From a virus, in IMG/VR virus record IMGVR_UViG_3300044712_000810, positions 1-64,000 of that record: DNA of 64,000 nucleotides; one strand, 5' to 3'. Position numbers and translations under genes: made by a program. This document shows positions 55,711-64,000 of the stretch, piece by piece. Each line of letters starts with the position of its first letter. Positions within the stretch are counted from its first letter, which is position 1. The notes under the pieces were generated by a model that saw only the letters and a list, made by a program, of their open reading frames with translations, searched no databases and was not told the DNA's origin.

Positions 55711-56454
55711 TTTTACAAAAGCAGCATACTTGTCGAAAGTATCAAGATACTTCATGTTATTAAACATTTGTAATACACGTTCTTTAACACGATCTTCGGC
55801 ACTTGTTAATGGAGCACCGTCGAAACTCCAAGTTACAGATAATTGTGCAACATCATTTGCTGTTACATCACTGCTAAATGTATCAATTGGTACTGACTTT
55901 GGAAATACACCTTGATAGATATAACATTCTTCAATGTCATCTAATTGCAATGGATTTCCAACTCTGGCACCCGTTGGCTTTGTCTGAATAACTGCTGCCC
56001 AACCTTTATAGCTGGTAGGAATCATTTCAGCACCTTTAAATGGACTTACTCCAACAAACTCATCGAAGAATCCAGACCAAAGACGAATGATATTAATCAA
56101 TGGTAAGTTTTGATATTCACGATGCGCTGTTGTAAACTCACGAGTAATGGTCTTTGATGTTGGGAATGTTGCACCCACACCACCTTGACCGATTACATCA
56201 GCTGTGTTAATAGTAATACCGTGAGGTTGAAAACTTTCACAGCTACTATGTAACCAAGTTACTGCCGTTGATGCTTCCTGTTTGAAAATCTTATCAGGAA
56301 CACCAAACATTACTTGGAAGTAACCACTGATGTAAGGTTGGTTTGTTCTAAAGTGACCACCAATGTCGCGAGTGAGATAATCCGGGTTTTCACGATCTTT
56401 ATAAGCATTGCCAAATCTATTAATTAATCTACTGATGATATCAGTTGTAGCCAT
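55708..56454 (-). CDS. Tail tube protein
   Basis: A 248-residue protein next to the sheath gene. The strand-rich sequence, including SPFKGAEMIPTSYKGWAAVIQTKPTG and a C-terminal AQLSVTWSFDGAPLTSAEDRV, fits a T4 gp19-like inner tube protein that polymerises within the sheath. Family-level confidence comes from position, size and beta content more than from a motif. Confidence 0.7.
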   Translation of the reverse strand: MATTDIISRLINRFGNAYKDRENPDYLTRDIGGHFRTNQPYISGYFQVMFGVPDKIFKQEASTAVTWLHSSCESFQPHGITINTADVIGQGGVGATFPTSKTITREFTTAHREYQNLPLINIIRLWSGFFDEFVGVSPFKGAEMIPTSYKGWAAVIQTKPTGARVGNPLQLDDIEECYIYQGVFPKSVPIDTFSSDVTANDVAQLSVTWSFDGAPLTSAEDRVKERVLQMFNNMKYLDTFDKYAAFVK

Positions 56455-56472
56455 TTTCTATATCCCCCTCGA

Positions 56473-58473
56473 TTAGTGGACGATGATAAATACGTTAATG
56501 CGTTCGATGGCTCTGATTGGTGTAATGTCAATGTATACGTTTAATTCAGAACGAACATCATCGAACTTAACGTTTGTTGTAAATGATTTAAGTACAGAAT
56601 ATCTTTCAAGAGCAGGGTTTTCAAGGAATGCTGCAAGGAAGTTATCAACACGGAATTTAGCTTGATTGATCCAGTATTGTGTTGCCTTTCTTTGTAAGAT
56701 ATCTTTAAGTAATGTTGGAATTACTTTACGAATATAAGCAACGAATTTAGCAACGTGAGCACGTTTCAGAATAGACAGACGTTTCCATGTTGTAAGTTGT
56801 GTAAGGAAGTATTTACCTTGTGGTTCAACGATTGTGAAGTTAAGTTCACGATCTTGTAAATCACCACGTTCTGTATGGTTCGCACGATATGCGAGTTCAA
56901 TTGGCTCTTGAATTGCACCTTTTTCGATACCTGCAACTGGTTCAGCAATAAAGTATGCGCCGTCACAATATAAGTGTCTTTCAATAGCATGATAGATAGG
57001 AGTCATGTAAATGTATTCACCAGTGTAAATATCGAAAATCTTTCTATATTGAACATATAACATAGATGTCCAAACGTTCCAATCGTACTCATTTAAACGA
57101 GCATCAAGGTCTTGTTTGTATTTCTTGTGCATTGGATAAATGTCACCAAGATGAATACAATCTTGACGATAGTCAGCTAATGCTCTAGCTGAATTTTGTA
57201 CTGCTGGTGGGAAACCACCGGATACAATATAGTCTGGTTCATACCATGGGTATACGGCTTCACCAAGCTGTTCGATAGAACCGTCAATACTTGTACCATC
57301 AGAATATGGACCAACACCTTGATATGCTTGTGCAACAAGTTTAAATACAGTATCACTTGGAGCATATGTACCAGAACCTGACATATAAAGTCCAGTACCA
57401 TCGGTACCATTTTCAAGTTGTACTCCACCTTTAGCAACGTTGTTTGTTCCTAATGGAGAAACTGTACTAAGGGCAAGCATAACTTGTAAACGACGATCTT
57501 CGGCATCTGTACTTGTAATAAGTTCATCAGCCGCAGCAGCGGACTTACAACGCATAAGTTCTGATTCTTCATTAATAACATCTTCGATATAAAGAATACG
57601 TCCAGAACTAATGTCACGAATGACTTCGTTCTTTGGTGTTCTACGAATTAATGATACTTCCCATGGACCTTCAACTAATGATTCAGTTCCATCATCATTG
57701 ATTTGGGAAACCCAAATATCCATGAAACAGTACTTATAAAGGACTTCACCTTTGTCATCTGTAAACATTCTTTCAAGTTGAGTGTTACGAACACCCTTAA
57801 CTTTAAGTCTGTTATAATATGCACCAGCACCATTTGCATAGAAATAGTAAACAACGTTTTGTTCAATTTCTGGCAAATCTTGATCTGGTTGATCGATATG
57901 TAATCCCCATGGTAATGCTTGATAAGGAACTACTTTGTTAATTGGTGAAGTTGTTGATGGATTAGTATATTTACGATCAAGAGTAAGTATATAACCTGAA
58001 GTATCATCCTTTGAAACTACTTGGACTGCTTCTGCCATACTTACAGTTGGTGGGTAAATCCAATCACCAATGTCAACTGCACTATAACCGTTAAAAGTTT
58101 GACAATTCACGGTGTTACTATTTTGTGTGAAAATGAAATCTTCTGTAACTGTTTGGAAGTTTGTATTCTTTTGAATTGCGGTATTAGCTAAATAAGAGTC
58201 TTCTGGAGTAATACGAATAGCAAGAACTTTTCCAGTATATTCTAACGCTTTGTCCAAACAATAATGTGAAGGACTTGTACGTCTATAGTTTGGTTTACCA
58301 AACAGTTTTTGGAATTGTGCTCTTGAATTTACTTGAACGACTCTATTATGTGGACCTCTATCGCAAAGAATAACACCAAAAACAGTACGACCGATTTCTA
58401 AAGTAGGAGCAACATAAGAAGCATCTTCAATAGTAACATATACTGCCGGTTCTCTTCTATCTGTTACTGGCAT
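56473..58473 (-). CDS. Contractile tail sheath protein
   Basis: A 666-residue sheath protein, showing that the phage is a myovirus. The N-terminus REPAVYVTIEDASYVAPTLEIGRTVFGVI and NSRAQFQKLFGKPNYRRTSPSHYCLDKALEYTGKVLAIRI is typical. The C-terminal YIRKVIPTLLKDILQRKATQYWINQAKFRVDNFLAAFL and final DVRSELNVYIDITPIRAIERINVFI match the conserved sheath end domain. The 666-residue length suggests an added variable outer domain. Confidence 0.93.
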   Translation of the reverse strand: MPVTDRREPAVYVTIEDASYVAPTLEIGRTVFGVILCDRGPHNRVVQVNSRAQFQKLFGKPNYRRTSPSHYCLDKALEYTGKVLAIRITPEDSYLANTAIQKNTNFQTVTEDFIFTQNSNTVNCQTFNGYSAVDIGDWIYPPTVSMAEAVQVVSKDDTSGYILTLDRKYTNPSTTSPINKVVPYQALPWGLHIDQPDQDLPEIEQNVVYYFYANGAGAYYNRLKVKGVRNTQLERMFTDDKGEVLYKYCFMDIWVSQINDDGTESLVEGPWEVSLIRRTPKNEVIRDISSGRILYIEDVINEESELMRCKSAAAADELITSTDAEDRRLQVMLALSTVSPLGTNNVAKGGVQLENGTDGTGLYMSGSGTYAPSDTVFKLVAQAYQGVGPYSDGTSIDGSIEQLGEAVYPWYEPDYIVSGGFPPAVQNSARALADYRQDCIHLGDIYPMHKKYKQDLDARLNEYDWNVWTSMLYVQYRKIFDIYTGEYIYMTPIYHAIERHLYCDGAYFIAEPVAGIEKGAIQEPIELAYRANHTERGDLQDRELNFTIVEPQGKYFLTQLTTWKRLSILKRAHVAKFVAYIRKVIPTLLKDILQRKATQYWINQAKFRVDNFLAAFLENPALERYSVLKSFTTNVKFDDVRSELNVYIDITPIRAIERINVFIIVH

Positions 58474-58500
58474 ATTTTATCTCCTATCATTGTAAATAAT

Positions 58501-58983
58501 TTATACGTAATAATTATCATCACTATCAATGTTTGTTGGGCTTGTATTACCATTATTTAGCTGATACCATTCTATTAAACGATTACGCTTTATTTCTGCT
58601 TCTTCATATGTATCTGAATAATTTGAAAAGAATATCGATGTGGTTCCCATCATTACTTGAAATCCATAAAATCTTCCGGATTCTACTATTGGAAATATCA
58701 TCGAAATCAATGGAATTGACATATGACCTTCAAACATTTCAAAAAGTGGATGTGGAACATTTAAAGCAGCACCTAATCGTTGTAGTAATTCAGCTCTTTT
58801 TTGTTCTACAAGTGTTAGATTTTCATCCGAATACATAAAAACAGTGCCGTTTGCAACAGTTATAAAAAATCTGTATTCGGCACCATTTTCTTCAATAACA
58901 CCAACACATGTGATTTGATTTAAACATAAAAGTCCTTCATGTACAGTATCGATAAATAATGAAGGATCAATTGTTAGTGGCAT
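58501..58983 (-). CDS. Hypothetical virion-associated protein
   Basis: A 160-residue protein between sheath and the 544-residue structural gene, with one base between its end and its neighbour. Beta-rich first two thirds, helical C-terminus. Family unknown; position suggests a virion part. Confidence 0.6.
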   Translation of the reverse strand: MPLTIDPSLFIDTVHEGLLCLNQITCVGVIEENGAEYRFFITVANGTVFMYSDENLTLVEQKRAELLQRLGAALNVPHPLFEMFEGHMSIPLISMIFPIVESGRFYGFQVMMGTTSIFFSNYSDTYEEAEIKRNRLIEWYQLNNGNTSPTNIDSDDNYYV

Positions 58984-58984
58984 A

Positions 58985-60619
58985 TTACACCACCTTTGTA
59001 TAATCTTTGAAGTAATTAGATGTTAAGAGTTCTTCAAGTCCAAGGACTTTTAAACATCCAGTTGCTTCTGGTCTAAATAATTCCATTGTTTTTCTGGATC
59101 TAAAATTAATTCGTCTTACTGAATCTGTTACTTCTTCCAGTGTGTATAATGGTTTATAAATAATATTTGCTAATACTGAATTTTCAAGTTTTTCATCATC
59201 TGGTTTATAAATGACATAAATCTTATCATCATGAATAGCAGGACAAGTTAAAATCATTTGTTTTAAGAAAACGTTAACTTGAATATTCATAGCATGTAAA
59301 TTATCAAAACCTGCAATACCTTCACGGAAAGTTGGTAAACTTGTAGCGTATTCTTGTAAGTTTTCAAGTAAACATGCAGTTCTAATACCTGTCAGAAGAT
59401 ATTGTGGGACTGCACGATAATTTAAATAAATATAACGGTTTATAACTGATATACGTGGTACTATTGATTGATAGATCGCAGAAACGAATCCAGATGATAC
59501 AATACTCATTTCGTCACGGAATAATTGTAAATTAATTGTTTCATATGTATTGTATTCTTTCATCTTCTTTTCATTATTAGAAAGAAGATATGCAATGTCA
59601 TGATCTTTATTTAACAGAATTTGATTCTTAATACCTTCACTGATCATTTGAACCAGTTTAATATTATAAATAGAATTGAAATCTTGAAGGATTTCTGCTG
59701 TTAATTCAAAATCAAAATCGTCTCTTGGATCGATATCAATATCCCAACCAGATTGTTCAACCGATACTCTTACACGTCCAACTTCACCACTTTTCGGTCT
59801 AAACACAACACTGATTTTTAAAGATTCAACTTTATAATCTTTAGTAGGATCGCCATCGGTTATCACGCCTGAATATTGGAAGAAACCACTATCCAAATCA
59901 AGAAAACCGTTTAATTTCAAAGCGGGTTCATAATTGCCGTCTGTCCAAGTCTCTTCAATTAATATCTGTCTTCTCGCGTCAGGTTTAATTGCAACTGGAA
60001 TTTTAACAGTTGTTATATTACTACTAGAATCTGTTACTTTAATAGTTACTTCTTCAGCAATAAAATATCGTCTATTAATAGTTGCAAGTTTATCATTAAT
60101 ATGTTCCGGATAACTTACACTCTTACTAAAGACATTTTCTGCTTTGTTTGGAAGTAATATAAAATACTCAGGCTTTGTACGGATAAGGGCGCGAGGTCTA
60201 GGAATTGGAAGGACTTCCTTAGTACCATCAGTATTATTAATATGTGCTTTTAATCCAATTTTTGGAACAGTTAGAATTGGAGTATCAACAAAATAATTAG
60301 TAATAGCTTTACTAAGGATATCACTTGTATAAATATCAGTTAAAATTGGAAATGAAATAATAGCATAACCAATAGCATTACCAGTCTGACTGATATTTGC
60401 ACTTTCTTCAAGAATTGAAGCTCGTTGACGTTTAAATATATCTTCGAGTAATGTTAATGTTTCTTTATCATCAATTCCTTCTAATAAATATGATTTATAT
60501 TTATTAAAAAGTTCTGTATCGAAGATAACAGGCTCGGCGGCTTTCGGACCACTTTTCATTGGCGCATGATCATTAATAAAACGAGAGTAGTTTGCAAAAA
60601 TTCTATCTTGTAATCTCAT
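58985..60619 (-). CDS. Virion structural protein, possibly major capsid protein
   Basis: A 544-residue protein. The first 90 residues are helical and could be a scaffold-like delta region. Further features recall HK97-fold capsid proteins of large phages: SFPILTDIYTSDILSKAITNYFVDTPILTVPKIG, LLTGIRTACLLENLQEYA, then KIYVIYKPDDEKLENSVLANIIYKPLYTLEEV and PEATGCLKVLGLEELL near the end. No single motif proves this, and the neighbours are tail genes, so baseplate or neck protein remains possible. Confidence 0.45.
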   Translation of the reverse strand: MRLQDRIFANYSRFINDHAPMKSGPKAAEPVIFDTELFNKYKSYLLEGIDDKETLTLLEDIFKRQRASILEESANISQTGNAIGYAIISFPILTDIYTSDILSKAITNYFVDTPILTVPKIGLKAHINNTDGTKEVLPIPRPRALIRTKPEYFILLPNKAENVFSKSVSYPEHINDKLATINRRYFIAEEVTIKVTDSSSNITTVKIPVAIKPDARRQILIEETWTDGNYEPALKLNGFLDLDSGFFQYSGVITDGDPTKDYKVESLKISVVFRPKSGEVGRVRVSVEQSGWDIDIDPRDDFDFELTAEILQDFNSIYNIKLVQMISEGIKNQILLNKDHDIAYLLSNNEKKMKEYNTYETINLQLFRDEMSIVSSGFVSAIYQSIVPRISVINRYIYLNYRAVPQYLLTGIRTACLLENLQEYATSLPTFREGIAGFDNLHAMNIQVNVFLKQMILTCPAIHDDKIYVIYKPDDEKLENSVLANIIYKPLYTLEEVTDSVRRINFRSRKTMELFRPEATGCLKVLGLEELLTSNYFKDYTKVV

Positions 60620-60634
60620 AGTCCGACCCTATAT

Positions 60635-60952
60635 TTAAAGGATTTTTTCACCAAATACTTTATTAAAACTTTGTATCGATTCTTTTCTTTGTTTTATTTG
60701 TTCACCGGTTGATGGGACATCTTTTTGTTGCGGTCTTCCAACTGCGCCAGCAATACCACCAACACTTTGTGAAGTTTTATCAAGAGCAGCAGCCATACCA
60801 GCAGGCATAGCTTTAGATCTTGCAATATGCTTCATTGTTGATGTTGTTGCTTTATCCATACTGTCTTCATCTGCATTCTTTATAATATTCAAAACTTTAG
60901 AATCACTTTTAATTTCATTAAACTCTGTTAGAACATTAAGTATACTAATCAT
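60635..60952 (-). CDS. Small virion-region protein
   Basis: A 105-residue protein; the start is the ATG whose complement is at 60950-60952, with AAGGAG upstream on the minus strand. A longer frame overlaps the previous gene. Contains an Ala/Gly/Met-rich middle (MPAGMAAALDKTSQSVGGIAGAV). Could be a scaffold or tail accessory protein. Confidence 0.6.
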   Translation of the reverse strand: MISILNVLTEFNEIKSDSKVLNIIKNADEDSMDKATTSTMKHIARSKAMPAGMAAALDKTSQSVGGIAGAVGRPQQKDVPSTGEQIKQRKESIQSFNKVFGEKIL

Positions 60953-60962
60953 TACACTCTCC

Positions 60963-61664
60963 TTAACAGAGAATGTACCAAACAATAATTAGCTCACTCT
61001 CTTTCTCTTTAAACTTAGGAGAAAAACAAATGTGTGAAAACATTTGTACGTTCTGACCACTAGTAAAATATAAACCAGCTTCAGAAATTTGTACACTTGC
61101 ACCACTTTGCAAACCTGACGGTTCACCTTGTGGAACCACACATTGGCATTTAACTTTTGTATATGCAGTACAATCAGGTGTTGGATCACCTTCAGGATAT
61201 TGTACTGACTCTAATGTAATTGATCCATCAATTGTAATCGGTTTAACGGCATCAACATATCTATAAAGACTTGTTTCGCCTGAATCATAACCAGATGTAT
61301 CATTTAAATATGCATTGTTACCAAGTGTGATTGGTCTATACATACCAGCATCACAAATGGCAGGACCTTGTAATGTGAATAAATCACCATCAGCAACAGC
61401 GCCACCTCCACCAACACCGAAGTGCGATATAGTATATCCTCTCCAGTCTGGTCTTACACCTGATGAAAATGTATTAACATTGAATATTTTTTGTGCGACG
61501 AATTCACGACCTTTTGCTACAACAAGGTTGAACTTTTCTTCAACTAATTGGCGGTTCATATAAAGTTGAACAAATCCAACCGGACCATAATTCAATTTAC
61601 GTTTCGCTGTTTCTTGTTGTAATTTATCCCAAATCTTATATTCATCATTCATTTCAATTAACAC
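60963..61664 (-). CDS. Virion-region protein, baseplate-like
   Basis: A 233-residue protein with GTG start preceded by GGAGGTTCAGC on the minus strand. Contains YGPVGFVQLYMNRQLVEEKFNLVVAKGREFVAQKIF, then a Gly-rich stretch ISHFGVGGGGAV. Beta-rich. Likely a tail or baseplate component by position; family not established. Confidence 0.6.
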   Translation of the reverse strand: MLIEMNDEYKIWDKLQQETAKRKLNYGPVGFVQLYMNRQLVEEKFNLVVAKGREFVAQKIFNVNTFSSGVRPDWRGYTISHFGVGGGGAVADGDLFTLQGPAICDAGMYRPITLGNNAYLNDTSGYDSGETSLYRYVDAVKPITIDGSITLESVQYPEGDPTPDCTAYTKVKCQCVVPQGEPSGLQSGASVQISEAGLYFTSGQNVQMFSHICFSPKFKEKESELIIVWYILC

Positions 61665-61679
61665 GCTGAACCTCCATTT

Positions 61680-63536
61680 CTATGGATAAAGTACTTCATA
61701 AGTTTCACCTAATGAATAAGTATCGCCATATTTACTAGCTTTTATTTGAGAGTTAGTTGGTACGGGAGCTCCAAATGAAGAACTAGAAAACACGGGTCTA
61801 GATACCATTTCAATACTATCAAATTTGTCTAATTTTGGTTTATATTCATAATTATCAGAAACAGATTTAAGACTTGCAAATACTCGACGTATATTTGTTG
61901 CAAGTTCATCTTTTATTTTACTACTATCTTTATTATTAAATGACTTTTGATATGTTGAAAATATACTTAATAATGTAGCATCGGATTCTTTATCAAGATA
62001 CAGTTTAAATCTATCAATATCAGATAAATTAATAACTGAACCCCAACTTGTTCTCATAAAGATTTTATGAGTATCTCTACCGACTAATCCTAATGCTAAT
62101 TGATCCGAAATAATATGTTTAATTATACAACGTACATATGATAATAATTGCGCATTATCAGAATATTTGGAAGTCATTTTAAATAAATAATCTATACCCA
62201 TATCAACAAAATCAAATCTGAATAATGTAAAGATGAAACTGTAAGGATCATCAATCATTACGTCATTAAATTTATCGTCAACAATTATGGATGATGTTGA
62301 CTTTGTTACAAGTTCGACGTGATATGGTTTTAAATTATAAATGATTTTATAAGTAACTGTATCTTCCACATGTAATGTTAATTTAGGTAAGAAATCCATA
62401 AAATAAGAAAAATACTTTTTAAAGTGAATATCAGTTGTTGTATGTTCATACAACATTAATGAATTATAAATATCATTCATTATTTGTCTGTAGTCTTCTT
62501 TTACATTTGAACTGTTTCCAATACGTTGTTGTAAATAATAAAAGAATACAGGGTCAATTATTTCAATAATATCAAGCATATTATCCGGAGTATAATCTTT
62601 ATCAGTTGAATAAAACTGATTGAAAAATATAGATATCTTTTCATTAAAGAACTTATCAAGTGCTGTTCTTGTTTTGATTTCATTGTATTCACTAATAAGT
62701 CCATCTAAATCTGATACAGAATATGGATTATTATAATCTATCCAACTTAATATACGTTTAAGATCAAAATGTTCCCAACTAATATTATGATAAACAGATG
62801 CCAAATAAACCCATATGTAAACTATATTTCCCAGTGTCATCGAAAAGTTTTGACCATCGCTGAAATACATAGTGAAAAGATTATCTCTATATTCTTTAAT
62901 AAATGTGCATGTTATTAAATCACGCATTAAAGATACTTTGGTTGTAATATTATAATCAAGTAATAACATGTTAGTCTTACTTGGTAATATAATATTTTCA
63001 GAGTCTTTTAATTCGGACAAATGTTCCGGACTAATAAGTAATGTAGGAACTTGATTGTAAATTTGAAGATAATCAAGTGGAGTATCTTTTATATCTACTT
63101 GATCATTCTTATAAATTAAAACAGGTTTTAAAACCCATTTCGATTGATTATTATCCCAGTCCGCATATAATTCATAAATGTTCATTTGATCATCAAACGA
63201 GTTACCGACTTTATCAAGGAATTGAATAGTTCCTTTATAACGCATAAAATCAGATAACGCTTTTAGAAAAATAACTTTTGAATTGTATGTAAACTCATCT
63301 GCTAATTCTTGTGGTACACCAACCGCGACTAATAACTGATCGTAAATGTTTTCAAGTATATCACTATTTTCATATAGTGTCTTTAATTCAATAGGATCAA
63401 TATTATATGCATTATTAAAATATGTATTTTCTAAAGTTGTAAGTATGGCTTGATATAAATTTTCATCTTTAAAAGGTGTATACGTTTTCAAATAATCATT
63501 AAAATACGTTTTAAGTTGATCAATTGTGATCGCCAT
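61680..63536 (-). CDS. Large tail/baseplate-like protein
   Basis: A 618-residue protein. The N-terminal 150 residues include FLKALSDFMRYKGTIQFLDKVGNSFDDQMNIYELYADW, resembling the RYKGTxxxLxxxL motif seen in phage tail protein I/baseplate wedge proteins. Most of the rest is helical and Asp/Tyr-rich. It overlaps the next gene by 17 bases. Baseplate role inferred. Confidence 0.6.
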   Translation of the reverse strand: MAITIDQLKTYFNDYLKTYTPFKDENLYQAILTTLENTYFNNAYNIDPIELKTLYENSDILENIYDQLLVAVGVPQELADEFTYNSKVIFLKALSDFMRYKGTIQFLDKVGNSFDDQMNIYELYADWDNNQSKWVLKPVLIYKNDQVDIKDTPLDYLQIYNQVPTLLISPEHLSELKDSENIILPSKTNMLLLDYNITTKVSLMRDLITCTFIKEYRDNLFTMYFSDGQNFSMTLGNIVYIWVYLASVYHNISWEHFDLKRILSWIDYNNPYSVSDLDGLISEYNEIKTRTALDKFFNEKISIFFNQFYSTDKDYTPDNMLDIIEIIDPVFFYYLQQRIGNSSNVKEDYRQIMNDIYNSLMLYEHTTTDIHFKKYFSYFMDFLPKLTLHVEDTVTYKIIYNLKPYHVELVTKSTSSIIVDDKFNDVMIDDPYSFIFTLFRFDFVDMGIDYLFKMTSKYSDNAQLLSYVRCIIKHIISDQLALGLVGRDTHKIFMRTSWGSVINLSDIDRFKLYLDKESDATLLSIFSTYQKSFNNKDSSKIKDELATNIRRVFASLKSVSDNYEYKPKLDKFDSIEMVSRPVFSSSSFGAPVPTNSQIKASKYGDTYSLGETYEVLYP

Positions 63537-64000
63537 TTTTTACTATCTCCGTATAAAACTCATGTGCCAAAGTAATTAGTTTATTAATGCCATAACTATT
63601 ATTGTCGTGATGTATATTAAACTTACAAATATCGATACGTTTAGATTTCAAATTTAAACATTCATATTCATACGTCTTTAAAATATCAAATGGGATTTCA
63701 CCTATTGTTTGATATTTTAAGTTTGGAAAGTTATCTATGTATCCGTATGGACTTGGATAACTTTCAAAAATACGAACGAATTCTTTATTAAATTTACGTT
63801 TAAAAAGAATTACTAGTTCATTGACGATGATTGGCGCGAGATCTCCAACTTTATAGAAATCGTTGTATGGTTCATAAAACTCAAAGAGTTGTTTTAAGAA
63901 ATCCTCATATCTAGCATACTTTTCCATTTGCAATTTATAATCATTGTATTCTAAATATTTTTCAACGGATAAATCATATATAAAGTGTTTAAATATTTTA
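63520..64000 (-). CDS. Virion-region protein, truncated by the window edge
   Basis: The frame stays open to base 64000, so the gene continues beyond the window. The shortest likely start would be at about 63933 (TTG) or 63927 (ATG), but neither has a ribosome binding site. Visible part: YEPYNDFYKVGDLAPIIVNELVILFKRKF and following, helical then strand-rich. The layout resembles short phage baseplate proteins (gp53/gp25 class) but no motif confirms this. Confidence 0.55.
   Translation of the reverse strand, partial: KIFKHFIYDLSVEKYLEYNDYKLQMEKYARYEDFLKQLFEFYEPYNDFYKVGDLAPIIVNELVILFKRKFNKEFVRIFESYPSPYGYIDNFPNLKYQTIGEIPFDILKTYEYECLNLKSKRIDICKFNIHHDNNSYGINKLITLAHEFYTEIVKNGDHN

Noticed and set aside
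1-64000. Stop-codon reassignment as in some huge phages
   Set aside because: TAG, TAA and TGA all end plausible genes, and no long frame is interrupted by in-frame TAG or TGA; no suppressor tRNA was seen.

Overview
This 64 kb window is part of a large (probably jumbo) tailed bacteriophage with a contractile tail. It carries a tail sheath and tube, a phage-type replisome, a complete RNA polymerase beta subunit, many small dense genes with overlapping starts and stops, and several tRNA genes. Most of the DNA is A+T-rich with standard stop codons. A handful of genes are strikingly G+C-rich (about 6.1, 26-27.4, 35.9, 45.5 kb, with 37.4 and 44 kb intermediate), and most of these sit alone between a promoter-like box and a strong hairpin terminator. 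The host cannot be named from the sequence.

Layout. From 1 to 55.7 kb everything reads on the + strand: RNase H, an SMR-like transporter, a nuclease, RNAP beta (0-6 kb); a clamp-like protein (7.6 kb); QueC/QueD (10-11.6 kb); primase, topoisomerase A, P-loop kinase, clamp loader, a DNA-polymerase-like palm protein, HD nucleotidase, topoisomerase B, HTH protein and SSB (13-24.4 kb); SemiSWEET and SPFH membrane proteins (25-27.4 kb); uracil-DNA glycosylase, UvsW-like helicase, a PgpH-like HD phosphodiesterase, ClpS and the C-terminal part of a family B DNA polymerase (27.5-34 kb); tRNA-Asn, phosphoesterase and cold-shock protein (34.6-35.7 kb); an RNA-biology island (37.2-43.6 kb); AAA+ and vWA proteins (44-46.9 kb); the N-terminal part of the DNA polymerase, a second SSB, FolE2, ThyX and small zinc proteins (47.6-55.7 kb). 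At 55.7 kb a bidirectional terminator separates these from minus-strand virion genes (tail tube, sheath, structural and baseplate-like proteins) that run off the right edge.

The most unusual region is 37.2-43.6 kb. A Ro60/Rsr protein (TROVE plus vWA) is followed by an array of ten related RNA-like elements. Each has an outer stem of form GNNRGG/CCYNNC, a conserved internal loop (GGTA opposite AGTCC), a covarying second stem and a conserved TTCAACG (TCCAACG in one copy), enclosing a variable insert. In two copies (39.1-39.3 and 39.6-39.8 kb) the insert is a circularly permuted tRNA-like domain, with the 3' half before the 5' half and matching acceptor strands; a third is a degenerate version. 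Normal tRNA-Met(CAU), tRNA-Asp and tRNA-Tyr genes lie between the elements, with an I-Ssp6803I-like endonuclease in the array and an RtcB RNA ligase about 1.6 kb downstream. Known bacterial rsr-yrlBA-rtcBA operons suggest a phage Ro60/Y-RNA/RNA-ligase system. Alternatively these are permuted tRNAs matured by cleavage and RtcB ligation.

Two related promoter-like boxes (CATATAGAAATA and GTTATAnAAAATA) recur at transcription-unit starts. With hairpin terminators after most units they divide the + strand into short operons, plausibly read by the phage's own multisubunit RNA polymerase.
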